Below are positions 9,059 through 16,582 of a stretch of DNA of 64,000 nt, piece after piece (positions within the stretch are counted from its first letter, which is position 1; each line of letters starts with the position of its first letter). The DNA is from Halegenticoccus soli. Lineage in GTDB: Archaea; Halobacteriota; Halobacteria; Halobacteriales; Haloferacaceae. The translations under genes and the position numbers were made by a program. The stretch lies in NCBI RefSeq assembly GCF_002844195.1, contig NZ_PEND01000004.1:310001-374000 (forward strand). Reading direction: 5' to 3'. A model generated the notes under the pieces. The model was not told the origin of the DNA and searched no databases. It was given only the letters and a program-made list of their open reading frames with translations.

Positions 9059-9078
9059 CAGTCACGGTTTTATGACTG
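9059..9078 (-). promoter_or_regulatory. promoter with inverted repeat around its TATA box
   Basis: The arms CAGTCA and TGACTG form a 6-bp inverted repeat with an 8-base spacer containing the AT-rich TATA-like core (ATAAAA on the minus strand). This lies 29-48 bases upstream of the beta-helix gene start. A protein bound there would block or guide TBP/TFB, so it is a candidate operator. Confidence 0.45.
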
Positions 9079-9133
9079 TACGGTCCGTGAGGCGCGGGGC
9101 TCACTAAAGGGTACTCGCCGTCGTTCGACACGA

Positions 9134-9150
9134 GAGCGGGCGTGGCGGGA
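9134..9150 (-). repeat. partial copy of the tRNA-Arg 3' end
   Basis: Positions 9134-9150 match 9201-9217, the 3' acceptor and T-stem end of the tRNA-Arg gene with its flank, at 16 of 17 bases. The copy lies 67 bases outside the tRNA 3' end. It is short and may be a scar of integration at this tRNA or chance in GC-rich DNA. Confidence 0.35.
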
Positions 9151-9203
9151 GTGAGCGAACGCTTCGCGTTTGCGAACTACGCCACGCGAGCGAACGAAGT
9201 GAG

Positions 9204-9276
9204 CGAGCGTGGCGGGATTCGAACCCGCGATCGAGAGGTTAGGAACCTCTCGCCCTATCCGCTAGGCCACACGCCC
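9204..9276 (-). tRNA. tRNA-Arg (anticodon CCT)
   Basis: A 73-base cloverleaf on the minus strand. The acceptor stem GGGCGTG pairs with CACGCTC (one G-U). The D arm begins GCCTAGCGGATAGGGC. The anticodon stem GAGAGG/CCTCTC encloses the loop TTCCTAA, giving anticodon CCT for codon AGG. The T arm is GCGGG-TTCGAAT-CCCGC and the discriminator is G. No CCA is encoded and no intron is seen. Confidence 0.95.
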
Positions 9277-9357
9277 CGGTCGACGTACGAAAGCGCGAAT
9301 AAAAAGCGTGCGCTTCTTCGGCGAGGAAAGCGGCCCGACCGGATCGGGCAGAAGCGC

Positions 9358-9675
9358 TCAGTTGCTGCTCTTTTCGGTCGCGTCTTCGGTGGCGGTCGTC
9401 TCGGTGGTCGCCGTCTCGGTAGCCGTGGTCGGCTCGTTGACGTCCGACTCGCTTTCGCCCTCGCCCACGGACGACCCGCTGCCGTCGCGCATCTGTTTCA
9501 GTTCCTCTTCGACCTCCTCGCGTCCTTTCTGGAACTCGCCCATCGCCTGCCCCGTCGAGCGCGCGAGCTTGGGAATCTTGTTCGCACCGAACAGCAGCAC
9601 CAGCACGAGCAAGATGATGAGGAGCTCCGGCCCGGCCGGGATTCCGCCGAACAGTGGGATCACGGTATCGACCAT
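9358..9675 (-). CDS. tatA: twin-arginine translocase subunit TatA
   Basis: A 105-residue protein with the TatA/B layout. A short external N-terminus (MVDTVIPLFGGIPAGPE) is followed by one transmembrane helix (LLIILLVLVLLFGANKIP), an FG hinge and the amphipathic helix KLARSTGQAMGEFQKGREEV. A disordered acidic Thr/Glu-rich tail ends the protein. TatA subunits form the membrane pore of the Tat pathway, which exports most haloarchaeal secreted proteins in folded form. No tatC is in the window. The tail is rich in Thr-Ala-Thr-Glu repeats and probably has little structure. Confidence 0.95.
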   Translation of the reverse strand: MVDTVIPLFGGIPAGPELLIILLVLVLLFGANKIPKLARSTGQAMGEFQKGREEVEEELKQMRDGSGSSVGEGESESDVNEPTTATETATTETTATEDATEKSSN

Positions 9676-9855
9676 CTCTATCCCTGCTTAACTCGGTGGC
9701 GATTATAGGCTTTTTGCTCGTCTCTGCCGTTCGTTCGCGTTGATACGTTTCGTTCGGACGCGCAGTGACGACGGCGGCTCGGTCCGCGCCCGCTCTCGCG
9801 CCGGATCGCTCTTCCGAACCGAAGCCTACATTCGCAGCGCGGCGCAAGCGCGGGT

Positions 9856-10332
9856 ATGGTCGACGTCGAAGACGACGCGCCCGACTTCACCGTACCGCTC
9901 GCCGACGGCGACGTGGGCTCGTTCTCCCTGTCCGAGCGGCTCGACGAAGCGCCGATCGTCCTTGCGTTCTTCCCCGCGGCGTTCACGAGCACCTGTACGA
10001 CGGAGATGTGCACCTTCCGCGATAGGCTCGCGGACTTCGAGGAGATCGACGCCGCGGTGTACGGCGTCAGCGTCGATCTCCCCTTCGCGCTCAACGAGTT
10101 CCGCCGGCAGCACGACCTGAGCTTTCCGCTCCTGAGCGACTGCGACCGGGAAGTCGTCGATCGATACGACGTGCGGATGGACTTCGAATCGCTCGGCGTG
10201 CGCGACGTCGCGAAACGCGCGGTGTTCGTCGTCGACGGCGACGGCGAGATCGCCTACCGCTGGGTCGCCGACGATCCCGGGCAGGAGCCCGATTACGAGG
10301 CGGTCTCCGAGGCCGCCGAGGCCGCCGCGTAG
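9856..10332 (+). CDS. BCP/AhpE-type peroxiredoxin
   Basis: A 158-residue thioredoxin-fold peroxiredoxin. The active-site motif FPAAFTSTCTTEMCTFRD places the peroxidatic Cys at residue 47 and a second Cys at 52, the i/i+5 spacing of atypical 2-Cys BCP enzymes. It would reduce hydrogen peroxide and organic peroxides in the cytoplasm, being recycled by a thioredoxin or glutaredoxin system. The sequence covers the whole family length (DYEAVSEAAEAAA at the end). It is followed on the same strand by an HD-domain gene 65 bases away, with its own TATA-like stretch, so it is probably monocistronic. Confidence 0.93.
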   Translation: MVDVEDDAPDFTVPLADGDVGSFSLSERLDEAPIVLAFFPAAFTSTCTTEMCTFRDRLADFEEIDAAVYGVSVDLPFALNEFRRQHDLSFPLLSDCDREVVDRYDVRMDFESLGVRDVAKRAVFVVDGDGEIAYRWVADDPGQEPDYEAVSEAAEAAA

Positions 10333-10397
10333 CCGAAGACCCGCGGCGGATCGAGACCGAGTGTACTTTTTTCTCGGCCGGCCGTGATATCCGTGGT

Positions 10398-11204
10398 ATG
10401 GCCAGCGAAACCGAAGGTGGCCGCCGGGAGTACGAGCCGGAGGCGGAGCACTCGTTCCCCGACGGGAAGCTGAACGAGATTCTCCCCGCGATCATCGAGG
10501 ATCCCGAGATCTCGACGTACCTCGAGGCGCAGAACGTCAACGCGGTGACGCGCAAGGGGTACAACGATCACGGGCCGATGCACATCGAGATCGTCCGAAA
10601 CCGGGCGCTCAGGCTGTACGACCTGCTCAAGCGCGGCGGCGTCGAGTTCAACGGCGCGCGGGACCAGGGCCTCGAAGAGGCCGACGAACCCGTCATCGTC
10701 GCGCTGGCCGCGACGATCCACGACATCGGACACGTCGTCCACCGGGACAACCACGCCTACTACTCGATTCCGCTCGCCGCCGATCTGCTCGATCGCTTCC
10801 TCCCGCGCTTCTACGACACCGAAGGGGTGGTCAGGATGAAGGCCGAGGTCCTCCACGCGATCCTCTGTCACCACACCGAGGAGGACCCGCTCACGCGTGA
10901 GGCGGGCGTGATCCGCGTCGCCGACGCCCTCGACATGGAGCGCGGGCGCTCCCGCATCCCCTACGAGAAGGGCGGCCGCGGTATCAACACGCTCTCCAGC
11001 CAGGCGATAAACAGCGTCACGCTCAAGGAGGGCGACGACGTGCCGGTGCTCGTCGAGATCGAGATGGTCAACGCCGCGGGCGTCTACCAGGTCGACAACC
11101 TGCTCAAGGCGAAACTCCACCGCTCGCGGCTGGAGGACCTCATCCGCATCGTCGCCGTCAACACGAAGGCCGAAGATCAGCTCGTCGAGCGGATCGAGCT
11201 GTAA
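10398..11204 (+). CDS. HD-domain metal-dependent phosphohydrolase
   Basis: A 268-residue protein with an HD domain. The metal ligands are seen in HDIGHVVHRDNHAYYS (around residue 113) and an upstream His in HGPMHIEIV (around residue 60). The motif HAILCHHTEED near residue 155 supplies further His residues, and DALDMERGRSR supplies the late Asp. The HD superfamily hydrolyses phosphate esters or nucleotides; the substrate of this haloarchaeal group is not known to me. The C-terminal 70 residues form an added alpha/beta region (SVTLKEGDDVPVLVEIEMV). It is expressed from its own promoter (ACTTTTTTCTCGG about 30 bases before ATG). Confidence 0.9.
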   Translation: MASETEGGRREYEPEAEHSFPDGKLNEILPAIIEDPEISTYLEAQNVNAVTRKGYNDHGPMHIEIVRNRALRLYDLLKRGGVEFNGARDQGLEEADEPVIVALAATIHDIGHVVHRDNHAYYSIPLAADLLDRFLPRFYDTEGVVRMKAEVLHAILCHHTEEDPLTREAGVIRVADALDMERGRSRIPYEKGGRGINTLSSQAINSVTLKEGDDVPVLVEIEMVNAAGVYQVDNLLKAKLHRSRLEDLIRIVAVNTKAEDQLVERIEL

Positions 11205-11269
11205 AAAGGCCGACCGAACCGGCGCGGCCGCCGAACACGTTTTTGTCCATCGCGGGCGAGTGCCCACTC

Positions 11270-11758
11270 ATGGATTCGGAAGGCGACCTCCGCGACACCT
11301 ACGCCGCCGCGATCCAGCACGGGCTGGTCGACGTGGCGGACGCCGACCGCGTGCTCGGGGTCGTCCGGAGGCCGACGCGGTGGTTCTCCGCCGTCGTCGA
11401 CGAGAACGAACCCGCCGTCGCGCCGCCGACCGACCTGCTCGACGAGTTCGCCGAGCGCCGCGAGGACCTGAAGATGCGGGGGATGTGCGACGAAGGGGCC
11501 CACAACGCCGCCTGGGAGGAAATCGGGTTCAAGCGGCGCTACCTGGACTACCTCGACGGCAGCCCCGAGGCGACGGCTGCCGCGCGGCGCATCAGATCGC
11601 TCGTCGACGACGGCGAAGCGGTGGTGCTCGTCTGCTACGAGAACACCTCGAAGAAGCGGTGCCACCGGACGCACCTGCGCGAGTGGCTCGCCGACGACGG
11701 ATCGGCGGCCGACGGGTCAACGGCCGACGGATCGGCGATCGACGAGACCGACGCGTGA
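11270..11758 (+). CDS. DUF488 family protein
   Basis: A 162-residue protein of the DUF488 family. The signature near the end, LVCYENTSKKRCHRTHLREW, has the conserved CxE and CHR residues. The family is widespread but its biochemical role is uncertain. An earlier TTG at 11243 is open, but ATG 11270 lies about 28 bases after an ACGTTTTTG element, so it is the likely start. The final 20 residues are repeats of Asp-Gly-Ser/Ala and look disordered. The gene converges with the membrane protein gene on the other strand. Confidence 0.85.
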   Translation: MDSEGDLRDTYAAAIQHGLVDVADADRVLGVVRRPTRWFSAVVDENEPAVAPPTDLLDEFAERREDLKMRGMCDEGAHNAAWEEIGFKRRYLDYLDGSPEATAAARRIRSLVDDGEAVVLVCYENTSKKRCHRTHLREWLADDGSAADGSTADGSAIDETDA

Positions 11759-11786
11759 GCCGGGCGGAGACGATCCGAGCGCCGGT

Positions 11787-13757
11787 TCACCACCACGGGT
11801 GGAGGAACCGAAGCGATCCCGCGAGGAGTCGAGACGCCGGGAGGGCGAACTGGTCCGTCCGCGCGAGGAGCCCGAGGCCGGACACGAGGAGGTACGCCGT
11901 CGTCGCCGCCCCCGCGACGCCGAGACAGATCGCGCCCGCCCGTTCGAACCCCCCGGCGAGGGTCGAACTGACTGCCCACGCGCCGAGACAGAGCGCCGCC
12001 GCGAGCGCCCAGAGCGCGTACAGCTGGACTGCCTCTCCCTGCACGGCGCTCATCGATTCGAGCACAGCGACGTAGGCGGGCAGTCCGACCGTCAGCCCGA
12101 CGAGATACGACCGCGCGAGGAGTCTCGGCCGCCCGTCGATCGCGCGGCGAACCGGCCCGAACCGCGCGAGGAGATACAGACAGAGCGGGTACGCGGGGTG
12201 GAGATACCGCATCGTCAGCATGTGGTGGAGTGGCAGTTTGGGCAGGTAGAACGCGACGTGCAGGAGGACGTAACTCGCGGCCAGAACGTCGGTTGCACGT
12301 TCGGGGCGGATCGATCCCGCTCCGCGCCGCCGCGTCGGTCGCCTCGCGGTCCGCGTTCGCGCCCGTCGCCACAGCGCGACCGGGGCCGCGACCAGCGCGC
12401 CGAGGAGCGGCATCGATTCGAGCACGGTGAGGTTGACCGGCGCGTCGTCGGAGACCGCGAGCCGCTCGACGTAGCCGCTTCGGACGAGTACCCGCCAGAC
12501 GCGTTCGGGATCCGTCCGCAGGATCTCCAGCCCCCGAACCAGCGGGTCGACGAACCGGTCGAACACCGCGACGAGCAGCGCGGCGGATTCGCCCAGCGCG
12601 TCCGAGAACGGGATGCGATCGGCCGGCCGGCCCTCGGATCCGACGCCGACCGGATCGGTCGAGGACTCCCCGGATCCGACGGCCGACGATCCGTCGACAG
12701 CGACCCCACCCTCGAAGAGCCCGCCCCGATACCGCGGGAGCATCCGCGGCGGTTCGAGCGGATTGCCCGCGATCAGCGCGTTCGTCAGGAAGAACGGGGC
12801 GAGCGAGACGAGAAACGCGCCGGCGACGACCGCGAGCGAACGCGGCCGGTTGGTTCGCGCGGTGAGCAGATCGACGGGGACGAGGACGGCGAGGAGGACG
12901 AGCGCGTTCGCGGAGACCACCCAGGCGGTCAGCCCCACCCAGACGTACGACAGCGCCCGAAACGCGGTGGCCCCCCGCTCGTCCGTCGCCTCGCGGCTCC
13001 GGTAGAAGCAGTACAGCGTGAGCACGGCGAGAAGCGCCACGAGGCTGTGGCGCTTGGGCAGGGTTGCCCAGAATCCGACGGGGGTCGCGAGGAACGCACC
13101 GGCTCCCGCCGCGACGCCGACCCGGCGGCCGTGGACCCGCGAGAGCAGTCGGTAGACGAACGCCGCGGTGAACGCCGCCGCCGTCGCGCTCACGGTCTGT
13201 ACGGCGACGAGCGGGAACCAGTACGCGGAGACCGGGCGGGCGACGGCGACGTTACAGACGAACAGGCCGAGCGCGACGATCGAGCCGACGGCGAGCCCCT
13301 CGCGCTCGCGGCCGACGCGGTCGCCGAGAAGCGCCGCCAGTCCCAGCGCGCCGAGACACCAGACGCCGACGACGAGGACCCGGACGTCCGCGACGAGGCT
13401 GACCGCCCGCAGCGTCCAGAGGATCGGAACCGACGCGGCGAGCAGTCCGTAGCTCCGCGCGTACACGTGATCCCCGGTAGTCACCGTGCCCGGCGTCGTC
13501 CCGGTTGGCGGTCCGTAGACGATCCGCTCTATCGCGAGGTGCCCGTCCGCGAGCGCCACGAGGCCGTTCACCAGCGCGTAGTTGTCGGTCGACGAGAAGC
13601 CGATCCGCCAGTAGAGGCCGAAGAACGTCGCGGCGGCGAGGAAGACCGCGAGACCGACGCGATCCCCGAAGGCCGCCCCGAGAAGGCGGCGTCCGAGCGA
13701 TTCGGCGTCGATCCGACGAAGCCGCGACCGGTCGGCGGAGGGCGGGCGGGCGCTCAT
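11787..13757 (-). CDS. large polytopic membrane protein, possibly GT39/ArnT-like
   Basis: A 656-residue integral membrane protein with roughly a dozen hydrophobic helices. A long outward loop near residues 35-75 contains SSTDNYALVNGLVALADG and GDHVYARSYG. Loops with acidic residues after the first helix are typical of GT-C lipid-linked glycosyltransferases and other surface polysaccharide enzymes, but no diagnostic motif is certain, so the family is inferred from shape. A long hydrophilic loop (residues about 340-385) is poorly conserved in look. The start overlaps the stop of the upstream gene by 4 bases, so the two are cotranscribed. Confidence 0.75.
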   Translation of the reverse strand: MSARPPSADRSRLRRIDAESLGRRLLGAAFGDRVGLAVFLAAATFFGLYWRIGFSSTDNYALVNGLVALADGHLAIERIVYGPPTGTTPGTVTTGDHVYARSYGLLAASVPILWTLRAVSLVADVRVLVVGVWCLGALGLAALLGDRVGREREGLAVGSIVALGLFVCNVAVARPVSAYWFPLVAVQTVSATAAAFTAAFVYRLLSRVHGRRVGVAAGAGAFLATPVGFWATLPKRHSLVALLAVLTLYCFYRSREATDERGATAFRALSYVWVGLTAWVVSANALVLLAVLVPVDLLTARTNRPRSLAVVAGAFLVSLAPFFLTNALIAGNPLEPPRMLPRYRGGLFEGGVAVDGSSAVGSGESSTDPVGVGSEGRPADRIPFSDALGESAALLVAVFDRFVDPLVRGLEILRTDPERVWRVLVRSGYVERLAVSDDAPVNLTVLESMPLLGALVAAPVALWRRARTRTARRPTRRRGAGSIRPERATDVLAASYVLLHVAFYLPKLPLHHMLTMRYLHPAYPLCLYLLARFGPVRRAIDGRPRLLARSYLVGLTVGLPAYVAVLESMSAVQGEAVQLYALWALAAALCLGAWAVSSTLAGGFERAGAICLGVAGAATTAYLLVSGLGLLARTDQFALPASRLLAGSLRFLHPWW

Positions 13758-14245
13758 CTCTCGACCTCGATCGTCACCGTCTCCTCGTAGAGCAGCGCGT
13801 ACTCGCCGCCCTCTTCGAGGAGCCAGATCGACACGGTCGCCTCGTACCGCCGCTCGGCGATCAGTTTCGGGCTGATCTCCTCGGGTCGGAACGCCATGCG
13901 CACTTCCCCGTCCGCGGCCCCTCGCAACTCGCGGCGGCTGGCGATCGTGACCCAGAGGTCGGGGATGTCGACGGCGTACGTGAGCTGCGGGTTCCCGCGC
14001 ACGTCGTCGACCGCGACGACCGCGTCGGGCCCCGAGAGGTGGAACGTCTCCGCCCCGAACCGGCTCCGTTCGAGGACGATCTCCGCGGGGACGGACCGCA
14101 CCTCGACGTCCGCCGTGCCGCTGCCGGGCGGCGGTGCCGCCGGCTGCGCGATCCCGACCGAACCGAATAGCGGTCCTGCGACGACCGAGACGACGGCGAT
14201 GAACGCCGCGGCGAAGACCGCAGACGCCCTCCCGTAATCCAGCAT
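13754..14245 (-). CDS. membrane-anchored extracellular protein of unknown function
   Basis: A 163-residue protein. An N-terminal hydrophobic segment (residues about 8-28, AVFAAAFIAVVSVVAGPLF) is followed by a Pro-rich linker and a beta-rich domain (VEVRSVPAEIVLER to YEETVTIEVER). It is probably an exported, membrane-anchored partner of the polytopic protein encoded after it, with a 4-base overlap. Longer in-frame starts exist at 14272 and 14383. A TATA box (AAGTATATGG) covers 14269-14278, about 26 bases before 14245, which makes 14245 the natural leaderless start. Confidence 0.75.
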   Translation of the reverse strand: MLDYGRASAVFAAAFIAVVSVVAGPLFGSVGIAQPAAPPPGSGTADVEVRSVPAEIVLERSRFGAETFHLSGPDAVVAVDDVRGNPQLTYAVDIPDLWVTIASRRELRGAADGEVRMAFRPEEISPKLIAERRYEATVSIWLLEEGGEYALLYEETVTIEVER

Positions 14246-14268
14246 ATCTCGGGTATCCGATATGAGAA

Positions 14269-14280
14269 CCATATACTTTC
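14269..14280 (-). promoter_or_regulatory. TATA box deciding the start of the membrane-anchored protein
   Basis: The minus-strand sequence GAAAGTATATGG is a good haloarchaeal TATA element 26 bases before ATG 14245. Because it overlaps the alternative ATG at 14272, that ATG would lie outside the transcript. Confidence 0.55.
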
Positions 14281-14379
14281 CGACGGGAACGTCACCGTCT
14301 CTGACGGACCGGGCCGAAAACGTCCGAAACGGCTCCGGAACGACGCCGGTATCGTACACCCCGGTCGGCCGCGTCGCCA

Positions 14380-14567
14380 TCACCCGTATCGCCGCCGAGT
14401 GTGGCGCTCGTCGGCCGCGGACTGCGTCCGATCGGCGGGCGCGTCGAAGGTGTAGGTATCGCCGTGCTCGACGTGCGCGATCCGGTCTCCGAGCCCCGCC
14501 TCGGCAATCGCCTTTTGGAACACTAGCGGATGATCACCGTGGCGGTTCCGACGAAGAAGATCGAACC
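14380..14567 (-). pseudogene. remnant of an MBL-fold hydrolase gene
   Basis: Two coding-like pieces lie head to tail on the minus strand. The first encodes GSIFFVGTATVIIR, which resembles the first beta strands of MBL-fold hydrolases (FxGTATVLIR), and ends at a TAG (14523-14525). In another frame the next piece encodes FQKAIAEAGLGDRIAHVEHG and DTYTFDAPADRT, resembling the C-terminal end of the same kind of protein, and stops at 14380. The whole catalytic middle with the HxHxDH motif is missing. I read this as a gene with an internal deletion. Confidence 0.5.
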
Positions 14568-14846
14568 GCTTTCGGACCGCGGCTCCGTCGGGTGCCGGGC
14601 GAGGCGAGCTCGACCGTCGCGGGGACGAAGCGTGCGAGGGGACCGACGCCGCGAGCGTTCCTCTCCGTGTCGTGTGTGCGGGAACCCGGGGCAAAACGGG
14701 TGGTAGTCCACCGAGGCGCACACTGTCTCGCGTAGGTGGAAGTGAGAACCGGCGGAGCGTTTCCGTCGAAAACACGTCGACGGGCGGGCGTCGCGGACCG
14801 TCGCGACATCGAGTCTGTTTTGTAGGCGGGCGCACTACGATACGGT
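14568..14846. other. intergenic region, no gene seen
   Basis: About 280 bases with no convincing coding frame. The right end, including CTGTTTTGTAGGC near 14815, should hold the promoter of the DUF5786 gene that starts at 14847. Confidence 0.5.
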
Positions 14847-15035
14847 ATGGGTTTTGGTAGCTACGACGAGTCCGAGCAGCAGCGCCGGAATTCGAACCCC
14901 GACGGAGAAGAAGCCGAGGGCGTCAACGTCCACGCGAACGACCACCAGGGGACGGTCTCGTTCGAATCCGACGCGTCGACCGCCGATCTGGTCGACCAGC
15001 TGGGCGCGATCAAGCGGTCGAAGGCGGACGAGTAA
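14847..15035 (+). CDS. DUF5786 family small protein
   Basis: A 62-residue haloarchaeal protein starting MGFGSYDESEQQRR, with a conserved end DLVDQLGAIKRSKADE. It matches the DUF5786 family, which is nearly universal in Halobacteria and has no known function. The middle (VNVHANDHQGTVSFESDAS) looks like two beta strands and the end like a helix. It is monocistronic. Confidence 0.88.
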   Translation: MGFGSYDESEQQRRNSNPDGEEAEGVNVHANDHQGTVSFESDASTADLVDQLGAIKRSKADE

Positions 15036-15125
15036 GTCCCGTTCGGGGCCGCCTCGCCGCTGAGGAGGGCGGTCGGCTCGCGTTGGCGACCCCGCCGAAA
15101 CCGTCGCTCGTCCGATTCGGTCCCG

Positions 15126-15332
15126 TTACACGTCTTTTTCGCCGCTGTACTCGATGTAGAGCCTGGTTCCGTCGGCGGACATGCCCTCGATCGTCACCGA
15201 CCCCGGAACGAACCCCATGTCGGCCGCGACGTCGGCGAAGATCTCGTCCATCTCGATGCAGGTCCGCTCGCAGACGCGTCCGGCACCGGAATCGACGTCC
15301 AGCGCCGCGTCGGGGCTTGCGTCGCCCGTCAT
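15126..15332 (-). CDS. small conserved-looking protein, second gene of a two-gene unit
   Basis: A 68-residue acidic protein with a CERTCIEMDEIF segment (two Cys three residues apart) followed by beta-like stretches GSVTIEGMSADGTRLYIEYSG. I do not recognise the family. Its ATG overlaps the stop of a 49-residue ORF upstream as ATGA, so both are likely translated from one short transcript. A single Cys pair could bind metal if the protein dimerises; that is speculation. Confidence 0.65.
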   Translation of the reverse strand: MTGDASPDAALDVDSGAGRVCERTCIEMDEIFADVAADMGFVPGSVTIEGMSADGTRLYIEYSGEKDV

Positions 15333-15478
15333 CGGACGATCACCCCGCCGTTCGCGATACGCGCCCCGCGCGGCGCGGCCGGCGCGCGCGCCGCGGTCGG
15401 CTGGCCGCTCTCACCGGGTGACCGCGCGCGGAAGACGTCTTCGAGATCGTCCGTCGATTCGGAACGTGTCTGAACCAT
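15329..15478 (-). CDS. 49-residue small protein upstream of the Cys-pair protein
   Basis: Begins MVQTRSESTDDLEDVFRARS and ends ARIANGGVIVR, overlapping the next start as ATGA. A TATA-like GGTATGATCC lies about 26 bases upstream (15497-15510), fitting a leaderless transcript starting at this ATG. The acidic N-terminus and GC-rich third positions suggest real coding. The function is unknown. Confidence 0.55.
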   Translation of the reverse strand: MVQTRSESTDDLEDVFRARSPGESGQPTAARAPAAPRGARIANGGVIVR

Positions 15479-15564
15479 TCAACTACGCCTAGCGAAGGGA
15501 TCATACCAATGTTTCTGTTCTTCCGAGAAATGGTGATGAAGGTGACACGTGGTGTTCTGCGCAG

Positions 15565-15575
15565 GTTATAATTCT
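15565..15575 (+). promoter_or_regulatory. TATA box of the disrupted island gene
   Basis: GGTTATAATTC is a strong TATA element centred about 28 bases before ATG 15598. It argues that translation once began at 15598, in a different frame from most of the downstream coding sequence. Confidence 0.5.
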
Positions 15576-15597
15576 TCGGAGTCCAGAACTCTCGCCG

Positions 15598-15994
15598 ATG
15601 AGCCTCACCCAGTTCCACGTCCAGTACGTTGGCCGGCAATATATCCTCCCTCGTCCTGAGTTTAAAACTCAGATCCTGGACAGAAGAGTACGACCGGATT
15701 TCCGTCATTGGGGGGGTCCTTCCGGGTTTCCTCTCTTCGAACTTCGTCAATTCCGTCGACTTGTTCGAGTTTCTCGACGAGAGTTCCGGCTGCGTTTTGA
15801 ACAGTACTATTGCAGACCTCGGGAACCGATACCGCGACCGATTCAACGTTGAGACCGAACCTGGACGATTTGGGCATTTGAGCCACGAGAAACTGGCTCA
15901 ACGAGTATTGAGTCTCGAAGGAGAGGTAGCGGAACTCTCGAAGACCATCGAGGTCTTCACCCATCAGATCCAGAACTACACGACTTCAGTCTAA
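15598..15994 (+). pseudogene. small island gene apparently broken by a frameshift
   Basis: ATG 15598, correctly spaced from a TATA box, opens a frame reading MSLTQFHVQYVGRQYILPRP. The best coding-like sequence further on is in the next frame (SVIGGVLPGFLSSNFVNSVD, then LSHEKLAQRVLSLEGEVAEL, a likely coiled coil) and ends at TAA 15994. A shift between about 15,660 and 15,720 would join them; a run of seven G at 15710-15716 is a likely slippage point. An alternative is an intact 121-residue protein from ATG 15629. No family recognised. Confidence 0.45.
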
Positions 15995-16227
15995 ATAACG
16001 CGCGTGCTACTGGAGGCGTGTTTGGTTGGTGTCTCTGGATAACACCTGTTGCCCTCTCTGTCTCCGTTTTCAGTCTTCAAGTGGCCTTCACTCAACTCAC
16101 TCAGTGCTATCCCAGTCTTCAAACTAAGCCTCCGAACAGTCTACAATCGCTGACCGACTATACACCGTTTCTCGATTTGTATCGAAGCCGAGTAGGGGCC
16201 CAGTAGAGGACACGAGTCTTTATCAAT

Positions 16228-16239
16228 TTGTACGTACAA
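16228..16239 (+). promoter_or_regulatory. palindromic operator of the toxin-antitoxin operon
   Basis: TTGTACGTACAA is a perfect 12-bp palindrome placed between a TTTATC TATA-like element (16219-16224) and the antitoxin start at 16264. RHH antitoxins usually bind such palindromes and repress their own operon, so this is the likely autoregulatory site. A Shine-Dalgarno-like GAGGTG follows at 16249-16254. Confidence 0.6.
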
Positions 16240-16263
16240 TGTACTACAGAGGTGGCGACGAAG

Positions 16264-16566
16264 ATGGGAACGACCAAAGTGAATTTTCGACTTCCCGACG
16301 ATCTCGTCGAAAAGGCGGACGTCGCGGCCAAAGTAACTCATAAAAACCGGACCGACATCGTCAAAGAAGCTCTCCAGGAATACTTCGACGAGGTCGAGGA
16401 CGACGAGGCATTCAAAGAGGCAGTCGTCGAACTCTACCTTGACGATCAAATAGGGTTTGAGGCGTTGAAAGAGTTCCTCGGACGCCAGGACGCCGAGTCG
16501 ATACGCGCGTCGAAAACCATCCTCAATCAGGGCGAAGCACTCGCCGACAAACTCGCCGATCTCTAA
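16264..16566 (+). CDS. ribbon-helix-helix antitoxin (VapB-like)
   Basis: A 100-residue protein. The N-terminal ribbon-helix-helix domain begins TTKVNFRLPDDLVEKADVAA and runs to RTDIVKEALQEYF. The acidic C-terminal half (AFKEAVVELYLDDQIGFEAL) resembles the toxin-binding region of UPF0175/CopG type antitoxins. It would form a dimer that binds DNA and neutralises the PIN toxin encoded 16 bases downstream. ATG 16264 has a good Shine-Dalgarno sequence; a longer TTG frame from 16228 would run over the palindrome and is unlikely. Its codon use is AT-richer than that of its chromosomal neighbours. Confidence 0.88.
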   Translation: MGTTKVNFRLPDDLVEKADVAAKVTHKNRTDIVKEALQEYFDEVEDDEAFKEAVVELYLDDQIGFEALKEFLGRQDAESIRASKTILNQGEALADKLADL

Positions 16567-16582
16567 CCGAGTCGAACTGTGA

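Noticed and set aside
15662-15964. 100-codon minus-strand frame opposite the disrupted island gene
   Set aside because: It has reasonable composition but no promoter in the right place, whereas the plus strand has a good TATA box and a coiled-coil end.
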